A DNA stretch of 64,000 nt from Aliidiomarina minuta (lineage in GTDB: Bacteria; Pseudomonadota; Gammaproteobacteria; Enterobacterales; Alteromonadaceae): positions 248,001 to 312,000 of the forward strand of contig NZ_PIPL01000002.1 of assembly GCF_003987145.1 (NCBI RefSeq), read 5' to 3'. A model generated the notes under the pieces. It saw only the letters and a program-made list of their open reading frames with translations. It was not told the DNA's origin and made no database searches. Below are positions 26,570-34,297 of the stretch, in pieces. Positions within the stretch are counted from its first letter, which is position 1, and every line of letters starts with the position of its first letter. The translations under genes and the position numbers were made by a program.

Positions 26570-28222
26570 CTAAGGGGCTTGGGTTACCCTGTTGCGGCCA
26601 TTGTTCTTAGACTCATACAAAGCGGCATCGGCGCGCTCTGTTATTGCCTGGGCCGAGGGTGATTGCTCATCATCCGGGACCACAACCACGTATCCAGCCG
26701 ACAGGCTACAGCTAAAGACTTCACTGCCGGCAATAAATTGAATAGCAGCGAATCGCTGTCGAATGTCATCTAGTATCGAATGCGCTGCATCGTGATGGCA
26801 AGCGGGCATTACTAGCATAAATTCTTCGCCGCCATAGCGACCGACATGATCGGACTGGCGTAAGCGCTGAGTAAGTAGCGTTGCTAACGAGGCTATCACG
26901 GTGTCACCTACCGCATGGCCGTAGCTGTCATTAACGCGCTTAAAGTGGTCGATATCGAGCATACAGGAGCAGAGGGTTTCTTTACTGCGATAGGCGCGCG
27001 AAAGTTCATTACTCAGGGCATCTTTGATGGAGCTGTGTTTTAGTAGTCCGGTTAGGCTGTCTTTACTTATCAAAGCCTGCAGTTGACGGGCTCTTTTAAT
27101 GCGCAGTCTTACGGCTGCTATTAATGATGCTGCACTTATTGGCTTGGTCAGGAAATCATCTGCGCCTTTTTCAAGTGCGGCTGTTTGGCGAACATTATCT
27201 GCTTCAGATGACAGATATACGATCGGCATCGACGCGTAAGCATCGAACTGCCGAATCAAGGAGGCAACCTCCATGCCGCTATATTCGGGCATATATAAAT
27301 CAATCAGAACCAGCTCAGGCTTGTGCTCCTGAATCGATGCGATGACCTGGGTTGGATCTGTCAGGTTAACAACTTTCATGCCCGCAGATTCGAGGTGGGC
27401 TTTATAAAGTTCTGCGAGTTCTGTGTCATCGTCTATCAGTAGCACGCGCTCTGGGTTGAAATCACTACCGAGGTGATATTCTCGAATCAGGTTAGCTAAC
27501 CGGGTTGTATCAACGGGTTTTTGCAGGTAGGTAATGGCACCTGCTCTGACGGATTTGATGCGCGCTGAAAAATTATCAAATGACGACAGCATAATCAGCC
27601 CGGCCGAGGATAGTTCGATTGAACTGCGCTCCATATACTGGTAAAAATCAAGACCTTCGCCAAGGTTGACGTCAGCAATGAGAAAGTCTGGCTCACCGGA
27701 ACTTAATGCAGTTTCAAGCTCAGAAAAGAGGCTGAATGTTCGCACGTCAAAGCCGAAGCTGACCATTTTCTCAGAAAGTTTGTTTAACAGGCTTTTATCG
27801 TCGTCGAACAGCCATAAGCAAGGCGCTTTTTCACTGCCGCTTTCAGCATGGAGTTGCTTTTCACTTTTAGGCTTAATAGGCGACGGGCTGGTATCAGATT
27901 CGGGTTCAATGCTCTCAACATGTTTTGTAAGTTCGCTGAGTAACTCTTGCAAGCGCAGCATACGCTCAGGCGTCATTTTTGCTGGATCTTCACCTATTTC
28001 ATTTAAGGTATGCTCAGCGGCTCTGCTGAGAGTTGTAATTTGGGGTAAACCAAAGCTGCCGCCGGACCCTGCAAGTTTGTGCAGATAACGATTCAGGCTA
28101 GCAAGTTGTGCCACATCCGCAGCGCTTTCGGCTTTAGCCAGCTCTACCGGTAAACTTACTTTAAGTTGCTCAATGTAGCTGCGCTGCATGGCGGCTAGCT
28201 TGTTTTTAGTTGACTCAGTCAT
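26570..28222 (-). CDS. Hpt-REC-REC-GGDEF diguanylate cyclase
   Basis: 550 residues with four domains. Hpt (~10-105) has the phosphorylatable His in LNRYLHKLAGSGGSFG. REC1 (~130-245) has FDDD, ADVNLG and QKPVD; REC2 (~255-370) has IDDD, IDLYMP and TKPIS; both look functional. GGDEF (~380-545) has the intact active site RYGGEEF and an RxxD inhibitory site (RQSD five residues before), so it probably makes c-di-GMP with product feedback. It overlaps the lone receiver gene by 8 bp and is the last gene of the operon, a likely final output of the phosphorelay. This is the only intact cyclase site in the window. Confidence 0.92.
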   Translation of the reverse strand: MTESTKNKLAAMQRSYIEQLKVSLPVELAKAESAADVAQLASLNRYLHKLAGSGGSFGLPQITTLSRAAEHTLNEIGEDPAKMTPERMLRLQELLSELTKHVESIEPESDTSPSPIKPKSEKQLHAESGSEKAPCLWLFDDDKSLLNKLSEKMVSFGFDVRTFSLFSELETALSSGEPDFLIADVNLGEGLDFYQYMERSSIELSSAGLIMLSSFDNFSARIKSVRAGAITYLQKPVDTTRLANLIREYHLGSDFNPERVLLIDDDTELAELYKAHLESAGMKVVNLTDPTQVIASIQEHKPELVLIDLYMPEYSGMEVASLIRQFDAYASMPIVYLSSEADNVRQTAALEKGADDFLTKPISAASLIAAVRLRIKRARQLQALISKDSLTGLLKHSSIKDALSNELSRAYRSKETLCSCMLDIDHFKRVNDSYGHAVGDTVIASLATLLTQRLRQSDHVGRYGGEEFMLVMPACHHDAAHSILDDIRQRFAAIQFIAGSEVFSCSLSAGYVVVVPDDEQSPSAQAITERADAALYESKNNGRNRVTQAP

Positions 28223-28604
28223 GCTGGGCTTGCCTCCAGCAATTCATGACATCATCGGCGAGCGTCATCGGGTCAAAGGGCTTTGTGATGACATCACTCG
28301 CTCCCATGCTCATCAATCGGGTAATTTCCTGAGACGAGGCTTTTGCAGTAATAAATACGACCGGAGGAAGTTCGTCGCCCAATGACTGTTGCAAAGCAAC
28401 TAACGCCGAGGGACCATCCATCTGAGGCATCATGACATCGAGTAGAATAAGATCAGGTTGTACCGAAGGAACCTGTTCTAAGGCCTCAGCGCCGTTATTG
28501 CAAAGGTGAACCTTAAAGCCGCCAATATCAGAAAGCGCCATTGAGGCGATCATTTGAATATCCTGGTCGTCTTCTGCGTATAAAATAGTTAGCGAAGTCT
28601 TCAA
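28215..28604 (-). CDS. Single-domain response regulator
   Basis: 129 residues forming only a CheY-like receiver: AEDD near the N-terminus, phosphoacceptor Asp in LILLDVMMPQMDG, Thr in FITAK and Lys in TKPFDP. It overlaps the upstream hybrid kinase by 4 bp and the downstream Hpt gene by 8 bp, so translation is coupled. It can pass phosphate between the hybrid kinase and the Hpt domain, or act as a sink; its place between them favours a relay role. Confidence 0.9.
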   Translation of the reverse strand: MKTSLTILYAEDDQDIQMIASMALSDIGGFKVHLCNNGAEALEQVPSVQPDLILLDVMMPQMDGPSALVALQQSLGDELPPVVFITAKASSQEITRLMSMGASDVITKPFDPMTLADDVMNCWRQAQHD

Positions 28605-31600
28605 AATTCGTTCCTCTTTGGTTGCTTAAGTGCCTGATAAAGAGTTTCCTGTAGGTCGATACTCGGCAGATCTGTCTTTAAAAGTGCATTGTGAATTTCA
28701 AAAGCGGTGGTGTGGCTCAGATCCTGGCCAGATAAAATTATAATGGCTGCATCAGGATTACTGGCTTTGATATCAGGAATAAGTCTGGTTCCACTACCGT
28801 CCGGTAAACCAACGTCGAGCAAGACTGCATCAAATTTGGACTCGCGGATAAACTTGCGCGCAAGTTTGCAGGTTGCAGCGTGAGTCACTTTGAAATTATT
28901 TCCCAATATTGAGCTCACCACTTGACTAAGATCATTGTCGTCCTCGACGTGAAGCACATGAAAAGCTTCCTTTTTACCAGCAATGCGATTAATAACTTTG
29001 GTCAGCATGCTTTCCGATACCGGCTTGAGTAACCAGTCGAGCCTTGCGCTGCGATAGTTTTCAGGAGCACTGCCACTCATTTCCTGCCCGGAAATTATAA
29101 TCACTTTACTCTCAGCATTAAGGTCGCTGGCGCGTATTTCGTGCAGGAAGTCGAGGCCTTTGCCGTCGGGCAGATTTAAATCCAGGCTAATAAGTTCAAA
29201 TGCCTGGGTATGTATGCTTTCTCTGGCAACACTGACGGTTGTCGCTGTCTGCACATGAAAGCCATGGCCAATGTAAATCTCAGCCAGCACTTCACAGGTG
29301 TCAGGGTCGTCCTCTATTACGAGTGCATTGCGTAAGCTGTCGGCTGTAATAATAGGTTTACTGACGATATGGAGTTCGTCTTCGTGCTGCACAGTGAGCG
29401 GTAAGTCAAAATAAAAACAACTTCCTTTGCCTGGGGTAGAGACAAAGTCAATTTGCCCTCCCATGGCTTCGATAAGTTCTTTAGTGATGGCTAAGCCCAA
29501 GCCTGTGCCGTTGGTGGCACGGGTGTCAGATGCGCGTGCCTGCTGGAAACGTTTAAATATTTTGTCTTTGAAATCGTCTGGAATGCCCAGGCCATGGTCC
29601 GTGACCATGACACGGACAAAACCCGGCAGGCCGACCACATTGATATCTATGGAGCTATCAGCCGCGGAAAACTTGAGTGCATTAGATAACAGGTTGTTCA
29701 TGATTTGATGAAAGCGCTCTTCATCGACCTTGACATATGTTTTATCGACTTCAAGGTCACTGGTTTTCAATTGAATCTGAATGTTTTTCTGTGTGGCGTA
29801 CGTGCTACTATCGTCAATGGCACTTTGCACCAATGGAACCAATGCATGGGAATCCAGCTCAAAGCGCATGTTTCCGGAAGCTAGCTTTTCGAAGTCAAGT
29901 AAGTCATTAATGAGGGTCACCAATCGCTTACTATTGTTATTTGCAATGGTTAACATAGATTGAGCTTTGGGGCTGATTTCACCAAGTCGGCCCGATAATA
30001 GTAGTGAAAGCGCACCAGCAACAGAGGTGAGCGGGGTGCGTAATTCATGGCTGACGGTTGAAATAAACTGACTTTTCATTTCCTCCAGTTCCTTACGCTC
30101 ACTGATATCTTCAATGATAGACCAGATGAGTTTTTGCCCTTCAAGGTCTTCTATTACCACACCATTGAGTAACACAGGATAGCGAGTGCCGTCTTTTCTA
30201 ATATACTCTTTTTCAAAAGGTCCGTAGCGCCCTTTACTGAGCATTGACTCAAGCATTTCCTGCTCTTTGTCATAATATTCAGACGGTGTCAGGTCAAAGT
30301 AGCTTAGTTCCCTAAACTGCTCTTCAGTATAACCACTTGGTTCTACTAATTTAGCGTTGCCGTCCAGGAACTTTCCTGTTTTAAAGTCATTTAAAGCAAT
30401 ACCCACCGGGGACAAATCGAACAACGCACGCAAGCGCGACTGCTGAACCGTTGATTCTTTCTCAGCCGCTAATTCATCAGTAACATCCAGAGCTATCCCT
30501 AAATACCCGCTGACATTGCCGGCTTGATCATGGGTTTTTGATAATTTCAGTAGCACTTTTATTTTAGAGCCGTCTTTACGCACATAAGTCCAGTGCCGAT
30601 GACTGAGCTCAGCTGAGTCAACTGCATACTGGAAGAACTCAAACGAAGGGCCATTTGTAATGGGTAATTGCAGGTTTTCTGCAACAGACGTTAATTCAGC
30701 GACGTCGTGAAATAACAAGGGTGTTTCTTTCGTTAACACCTCTGACTCGCTATAACCAAGCATATTCTGTGCACCGCGGTTAAAAATACGAATAGTGCCG
30801 TCAGAGGCGGTGGCAATTATTGCCACATCAACGGCGGCCTCCATTACCGCGCTCAGGGTTGAGGCCAGTGCTGCGGACTGCTCAGCAACTTTTTGCTGGC
30901 GATGCACCGCCTGCAGCTTGCTAATAAGGCTTGCAATGTCGTGGGCAAAAATTACTTCAATCGGACTCCAGCTGCGTCGTTGGGTGCGCGACTCTATACA
31001 CAGACAACCCTCAAAGCCCGATTCATCTCTGATCAGCACGTCCAGCAAAGACAAAACTTGTTGCGGTGCTAGATAATCCTTGACCAATGAATCAAGCACC
31101 GCATGTTGGGTAACATCTGCGGCGACCACTTCACTGTTTGCCTTTAAATATTGCCAGTATTCTGGTTGGTCTTGCATAGCCAGCGTTACACCACTGGAAT
31201 AGGTGTCACTGAGCCGCTCGTACTGGCCGTTGCATTCTATTGTATCCTCGTCTTGTTTTAACCAGATACTGGCTGTTTCGGTATCGAGCGCTTCACAGCA
31301 GGTTTTAACAATAAGCTTGAATTGCTCGTTCAGAGGGAAGTTGTTCATCTGTACCTGAATAGCAAGATCAGCTTTTGCCTGATTAAGGGAGGCCTGATAC
31401 GCAGCCTCGGTGCGTAAAGTTTGTAGCTCTGTAAGTTGCAGTTTCAGGGCGTCGGCAGCCACTAAACTTTCTACTGAGTGAGCAAGGTCGGTCAAAAAAT
31501 CCAGTTGTGGCTGGTCAAGATCCCGCGGCTTGGTGTCAATAACGCATAAAGTACCTAAGACATGCCCTTCCGGGGAGTGGATCGGAACCCCAGCGTAAAA

Positions 31601-31924
31601 GCGAATATGAGGCTCACCAGTGACCAGAGGATTATTGATGAAATCTGGATGTTCAGATGCGTTGTTAACAATCAGTGGCTCACCTGAGTCGACAGGGTAC
31701 TTGCAAAAGGCGTATTCTCTAGGGGTTTCACATACATCAAGCCCCTGTTTAGATTTAAACCATTGCCGGTAATCATCAACCAGGCTAATCAATGCGATAG
31801 GGACGTCAAAGACTTGTTGTGCTAAGCGGGTGATTCTGTCGAAGCGCTGCTCCGCAGATGAATCTAAAAGCTCAGAGTCCCATAAGGCTTGCAGCCGTTG
31901 TTGTTCTTTGTCAGAAGTTATCAT
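28601..31924 (-). CDS. Hybrid sensor kinase GAF-GAF-PAS-PAS-HisKA-HATPase-REC-REC
   Basis: 1107 residues, soluble. ATG at 31924 has AGAAGG upstream; the GTG at 31933 would leave no room for it. Order: GAF1 (~15-170, with FCKYPVDSGEP and RFYAGVPIHSPEGHVLGTLCVID), GAF2 (~195-345), PAS (~365-490), PAS (~495-615), HisKA (~618-690, His in STVSHELRTPL), HATPase (~735-850, NLLSNALKFS, DHGLGIPDDF, GTGLGLA), REC1 (~865-980, IEDD, SLDLNLPDG, LLKPVS) and REC2 (~985-1100, VEDD, LLDVGLPDGSG). Two C-terminal receivers plus the downstream Hpt protein make a full phosphorelay. The first GAF resembles those in redox- or ligand-sensing kinases. Confidence 0.92.
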   Translation of the reverse strand: MITSDKEQQRLQALWDSELLDSSAEQRFDRITRLAQQVFDVPIALISLVDDYRQWFKSKQGLDVCETPREYAFCKYPVDSGEPLIVNNASEHPDFINNPLVTGEPHIRFYAGVPIHSPEGHVLGTLCVIDTKPRDLDQPQLDFLTDLAHSVESLVAADALKLQLTELQTLRTEAAYQASLNQAKADLAIQVQMNNFPLNEQFKLIVKTCCEALDTETASIWLKQDEDTIECNGQYERLSDTYSSGVTLAMQDQPEYWQYLKANSEVVAADVTQHAVLDSLVKDYLAPQQVLSLLDVLIRDESGFEGCLCIESRTQRRSWSPIEVIFAHDIASLISKLQAVHRQQKVAEQSAALASTLSAVMEAAVDVAIIATASDGTIRIFNRGAQNMLGYSESEVLTKETPLLFHDVAELTSVAENLQLPITNGPSFEFFQYAVDSAELSHRHWTYVRKDGSKIKVLLKLSKTHDQAGNVSGYLGIALDVTDELAAEKESTVQQSRLRALFDLSPVGIALNDFKTGKFLDGNAKLVEPSGYTEEQFRELSYFDLTPSEYYDKEQEMLESMLSKGRYGPFEKEYIRKDGTRYPVLLNGVVIEDLEGQKLIWSIIEDISERKELEEMKSQFISTVSHELRTPLTSVAGALSLLLSGRLGEISPKAQSMLTIANNNSKRLVTLINDLLDFEKLASGNMRFELDSHALVPLVQSAIDDSSTYATQKNIQIQLKTSDLEVDKTYVKVDEERFHQIMNNLLSNALKFSAADSSIDINVVGLPGFVRVMVTDHGLGIPDDFKDKIFKRFQQARASDTRATNGTGLGLAITKELIEAMGGQIDFVSTPGKGSCFYFDLPLTVQHEDELHIVSKPIITADSLRNALVIEDDPDTCEVLAEIYIGHGFHVQTATTVSVARESIHTQAFELISLDLNLPDGKGLDFLHEIRASDLNAESKVIIISGQEMSGSAPENYRSARLDWLLKPVSESMLTKVINRIAGKKEAFHVLHVEDDNDLSQVVSSILGNNFKVTHAATCKLARKFIRESKFDAVLLDVGLPDGSGTRLIPDIKASNPDAAIIILSGQDLSHTTAFEIHNALLKTDLPSIDLQETLYQALKQPKRNEF

Positions 31925-31947
31925 TGAACTCACCTTCTTATTCGTAT

Positions 31948-33480
31948 CTACGGTTTTTTACTGTGCCAGTCTTTATTCGGCCAGCTTATAGTCACTCGGG
32001 TACCCTTGGCTGAGTCACTTTCTATAAGTAATTGGCCATCAAGCAATGCGATAACCTCTTTGCATAATGCTAACCCCAATCCAGTGCCACCTTGTTGTCG
32101 GGTATCACTGCTATCATGCTGACTAAAATGCTCAGCGTCTGAAGAAATAAATTGTTTGGGTATGCCTGGACCGGTATCGGTAATGCTTATCGCAATTTTA
32201 TCGTTAATTATTAAGCTCAATTCAACGCTGTCGTCTGCGCTACAAAACTTGGCGGCGTTATCTAATAAATGACGTAAAACTTGTTCCAGTCGTTGCGAAT
32301 CAGTACGTAGTTTATAACTTTCATCTTCGGGGAGCTTGATCGAAAAATGCATACGCAATTGCTTACATTTAGACTCGTACTCTGCCGCTATATTTTGCAA
32401 TAAGGAAATAAGTTCGACTGTTTGTATTTGTATTGGGAGCAGCTGATTGATGGCAAGGTTGTAATCGAGAATATCTAAAATAAGGCGGTTCAGGCGCTGT
32501 TGATGTTCATTGGCCGCATTAACCAGGATGGTACGCTTTTCAGTTGAAAGGCCGGGTTGACCCAATAAGGATAGAGAACCTTGCAATACAGTAAGCGGGG
32601 TTTTTAGCTCGTGGCTGACTGACGCCAGAAATTGAGACTTCATTTGTTGCGCGCGACGTTTTTCTGATTTGCGGGATTTTACGTTTATATAAAGCCAATA
32701 ACTTGAAGTTAAGATAAATAACCAGAACCCTGCTAATGCAACACGAGCAGAATAAAGTGCAATTGGTGAGCCTGATGTAGCGGCTTCTAATTGCCAAGAA
32801 GTGTTGGGTAAAGGGACATCCTGTGACACTCGATAACGGGCAGTATCGGCTGTCTTTGTTTCATTTGAATAGAAAGTTTCACCTTCGGAATTACGAATGC
32901 GAATGCTTGCATCGTAAAGTTCAGCTTCGCGCTTAATGCTTGAAAGAATGGAGCTAGCTTCAATAATAGTGCTGACCAGGCCCCAGTAATGACCGTCGAC
33001 AAAGATGGGATGCCGATATGCGAAAGCTTTGCCCCCCTGAACTAGAGTAATTGGGCCTAAAAACTGGCTTTTACCCGTTATCATAAACTGCTCTATCGCT
33101 GGCCACTGGTCTGGAATATCCTGGTAATTTATGCCAATGGCTTCTTCGTTACCCTCGAGTGGAAAAATAAACTGTAAAACATTATCCGGGGCGACACCGA
33201 TGTTGCGAGTATGGCTGGTGTAGTTAAAAAGTGACTCAAGCCAGCCCGACAAAACATCGTTATTAACACTCCCTTTATGGCTTTGAATATAACTGCTGAT
33301 GCCAATGGAGATATAAATAGGTTCGCTCAGCTCATTTAATATAAAGCTGTTGAGATTTGTAGCGACCTGGTGAAGTTCACTTTCGTAGCTGCTTTTCAAC
33401 CAGACCTTATAGGGGAAAAGAAGGAGTTCGGTTATTAATAGGGTAAATAAGAGAATAAAGCCGAGCGGCAAAAATTTCAT
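31948..33480 (-). CDS. CHASE-domain membrane sensor histidine kinase
   Basis: 510 residues and first gene of the four-gene minus-strand operon. TM1 (~4-24), a periplasmic CHASE domain (~65-215) with HTRNIGVAPDNVLQFIFPLEGNE and the IGINY segment, TM2 (~245-265), HisKA (~285-345, His in ASVSHELKTPLTV) and HATPase (~395-505: LLDNAAKF, DTGPGIP, GTGLGL). CHASE domains bind small extracellular ligands. It has no receiver of its own; the 23-bp gap to the hybrid kinase suggests it feeds the receivers encoded downstream. No clear Shine-Dalgarno before the ATG. Confidence 0.9.
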   Translation of the reverse strand: MKFLPLGFILLFTLLITELLLFPYKVWLKSSYESELHQVATNLNSFILNELSEPIYISIGISSYIQSHKGSVNNDVLSGWLESLFNYTSHTRNIGVAPDNVLQFIFPLEGNEEAIGINYQDIPDQWPAIEQFMITGKSQFLGPITLVQGGKAFAYRHPIFVDGHYWGLVSTIIEASSILSSIKREAELYDASIRIRNSEGETFYSNETKTADTARYRVSQDVPLPNTSWQLEAATSGSPIALYSARVALAGFWLFILTSSYWLYINVKSRKSEKRRAQQMKSQFLASVSHELKTPLTVLQGSLSLLGQPGLSTEKRTILVNAANEHQQRLNRLILDILDYNLAINQLLPIQIQTVELISLLQNIAAEYESKCKQLRMHFSIKLPEDESYKLRTDSQRLEQVLRHLLDNAAKFCSADDSVELSLIINDKIAISITDTGPGIPKQFISSDAEHFSQHDSSDTRQQGGTGLGLALCKEVIALLDGQLLIESDSAKGTRVTISWPNKDWHSKKP

Positions 33481-33657
33481 TATTAATTAGCATCGCTATG
33501 AGACTGTTTTTCGAGTATACAAAAACCATGCGGGTAAAGTATATATTGTTTGCAATAATTGACGAAGCAACGCGGAAGCGAGTGACTTCCAATGCTGAGT
33601 AATTGAAAGCACATTGCAACGACTGCTGTTGAACCCTGCGGAATTGGGAAAGGCAGC
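33481..33657. other. Upstream region of the phosphorelay operon
   Basis: AT-rich leader of the CHASE kinase operon, part of the 655-bp gap that ends at the tRNA. It should hold the minus-strand promoter, but I could not pick a convincing -35/-10 pair. No gene seen. Confidence 0.4.
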
Positions 33658-33920
33658 GTAGTGCAGGTTCGACCTGCCTTGGTAGCGGTCCGCGTGCATG
33701 ATGTTGGAAGGGGTTGGCCGGCAGGCTGAGCCTGCCCTACGCGAAATTTGGCAGTGACGGTAGGGCAGGTTCCACCTGCCGTGGTAGCGGTCCGCGTGCA
33801 TGATGTTGGAAGGGGCTGTTGACGGTTGGCATGCATTGGCAGGTCTGGCCGGCAGGCTGAGCCTGCCCTACGCAAGATTTGGCAGTGACGGTAGGGCAGG
33901 TTCCACCTGCCGTGGTAGCG
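33658..33920 (+). repeat. Palindromic intergenic repeat cluster B
   Basis: Same family and orientation as the cluster at 25973-26378. Units begin at 33658 (slightly diverged, GTAGTGCAGG), 33760 and 33891; lengths are 102 and 131 bp and the last unit is again only the left half. The 102-bp unit matches the short form of the other cluster; the 131-bp unit lacks part of the spacer of the 140-bp form. Confidence 0.9.
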
Positions 33921-33931
33921 TTTCGAGGGCA

Positions 33932-33963
33932 CAAAAAAGAAAACCCGCCAAGAGGCGGGTTTC
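33932..33963 (-). terminator. Rho-independent terminator after the tRNA-tail copy
   Basis: Read on the minus strand: AAACCCGCC, loop TCTT, GGCGGGTTT, then a T-rich tract. It follows the copied tRNA 3' end, as the next terminator follows the real tRNA. Confidence 0.88.
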
Positions 33964-33974
33964 TCATTTAATAA

Positions 33975-33991
33975 TGGTGCCCGGAGGCGGA
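33975..33991 (-). repeat. Copy of the last 17 bases of tRNA-Phe
   Basis: TGGTGCCCGGAGGCGGA on the plus strand is identical to 34136-34152, the CCA end and acceptor/T-arm part of tRNA-Phe. The rest of the tRNA is missing. Confidence 0.92.
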
Positions 33992-34098
33992 CCAAATCGT
34001 CGGGAACGATTTGGAGGCACGGCGCGAAGCGACGTGGACCCCGAAGGGGAGAGCCACATGGATGTGGCGAATAATCGAAGATGACGCCGGGGCACAAA
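33992..34098. other. Structured non-coding insert with three hairpins
   Basis: Three inverted repeats in a row: CCAAATCGT/ACGATTTGG (33992-34014, 5-base loop), CCCC-GAA-GGGG (34039-34049) and GCCACAT-GG-ATGTGGC (34053-34068). It lies between the terminator of tRNA-Phe and the copied tRNA tail. Function unknown; no gene seen. Confidence 0.6.
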
Positions 34099-34127
34099 CA
34101 AAAAAGCCTGTCCGTATGGACAGGCTT
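34099..34127 (-). terminator. Rho-independent terminator of tRNA-Phe
   Basis: Minus strand: AAGCCTGTCC, loop ATAC, GGACAGGCTT, then TTTTGTTTG. It starts 8 bases after the CCA end. Confidence 0.92.
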
Positions 34128-34135
34128 CCTTAATA

Positions 34136-34211
34136 TGGTGCCCGGAGGCGGAATCGAACCACCGACACGAGGATTTTCAATCCTCTGCTCTACCGACTGA
34201 GCTATCCGGGC
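34136..34211 (-). tRNA. tRNA-Phe (anticodon GAA)
   Basis: A 76-base cloverleaf on the minus strand from GCCCGGATAGCTCAG to GGGCACCA, with CCA encoded. The anticodon loop reads TTGAAAA between AGGAT and ATCCT; anticodon GAA reads phenylalanine codons. The T-arm contains GGTTCGATTCC. It has its own promoter and terminator. Confidence 0.97.
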
Positions 34212-34220
34212 GTGGGTGCA

Positions 34221-34249
34221 ATTAAACGCAAATCCGGCTTTCAAGTCAA
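34221..34249 (-). promoter_or_regulatory. Sigma-70 promoter of tRNA-Phe
   Basis: On the minus strand TTGACT (34249-34244) and TTTAAT (34226-34221) are 17 bases apart, ~9 bases before the tRNA 5' end. Confidence 0.8.
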
Positions 34250-34297
34250 CCGCTTTTTAGGCTTTTGCGTTTGATTGCTCAGGAAATGCCCGTTTTA

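Noticed and set aside
26291..26662. 123-codon plus-strand frame
   Set aside because: Covers the repeat cluster and the 3' end of the minus-strand cyclase gene; no family features.
33483..34244. 253-codon frame on the minus strand across tRNA-Phe and repeat cluster B
   Set aside because: It translates the tRNA (ARIAQSVEQRIENPRVGGSIPPPGT is a well-known tRNA artefact) and then the repeats; not a protein.
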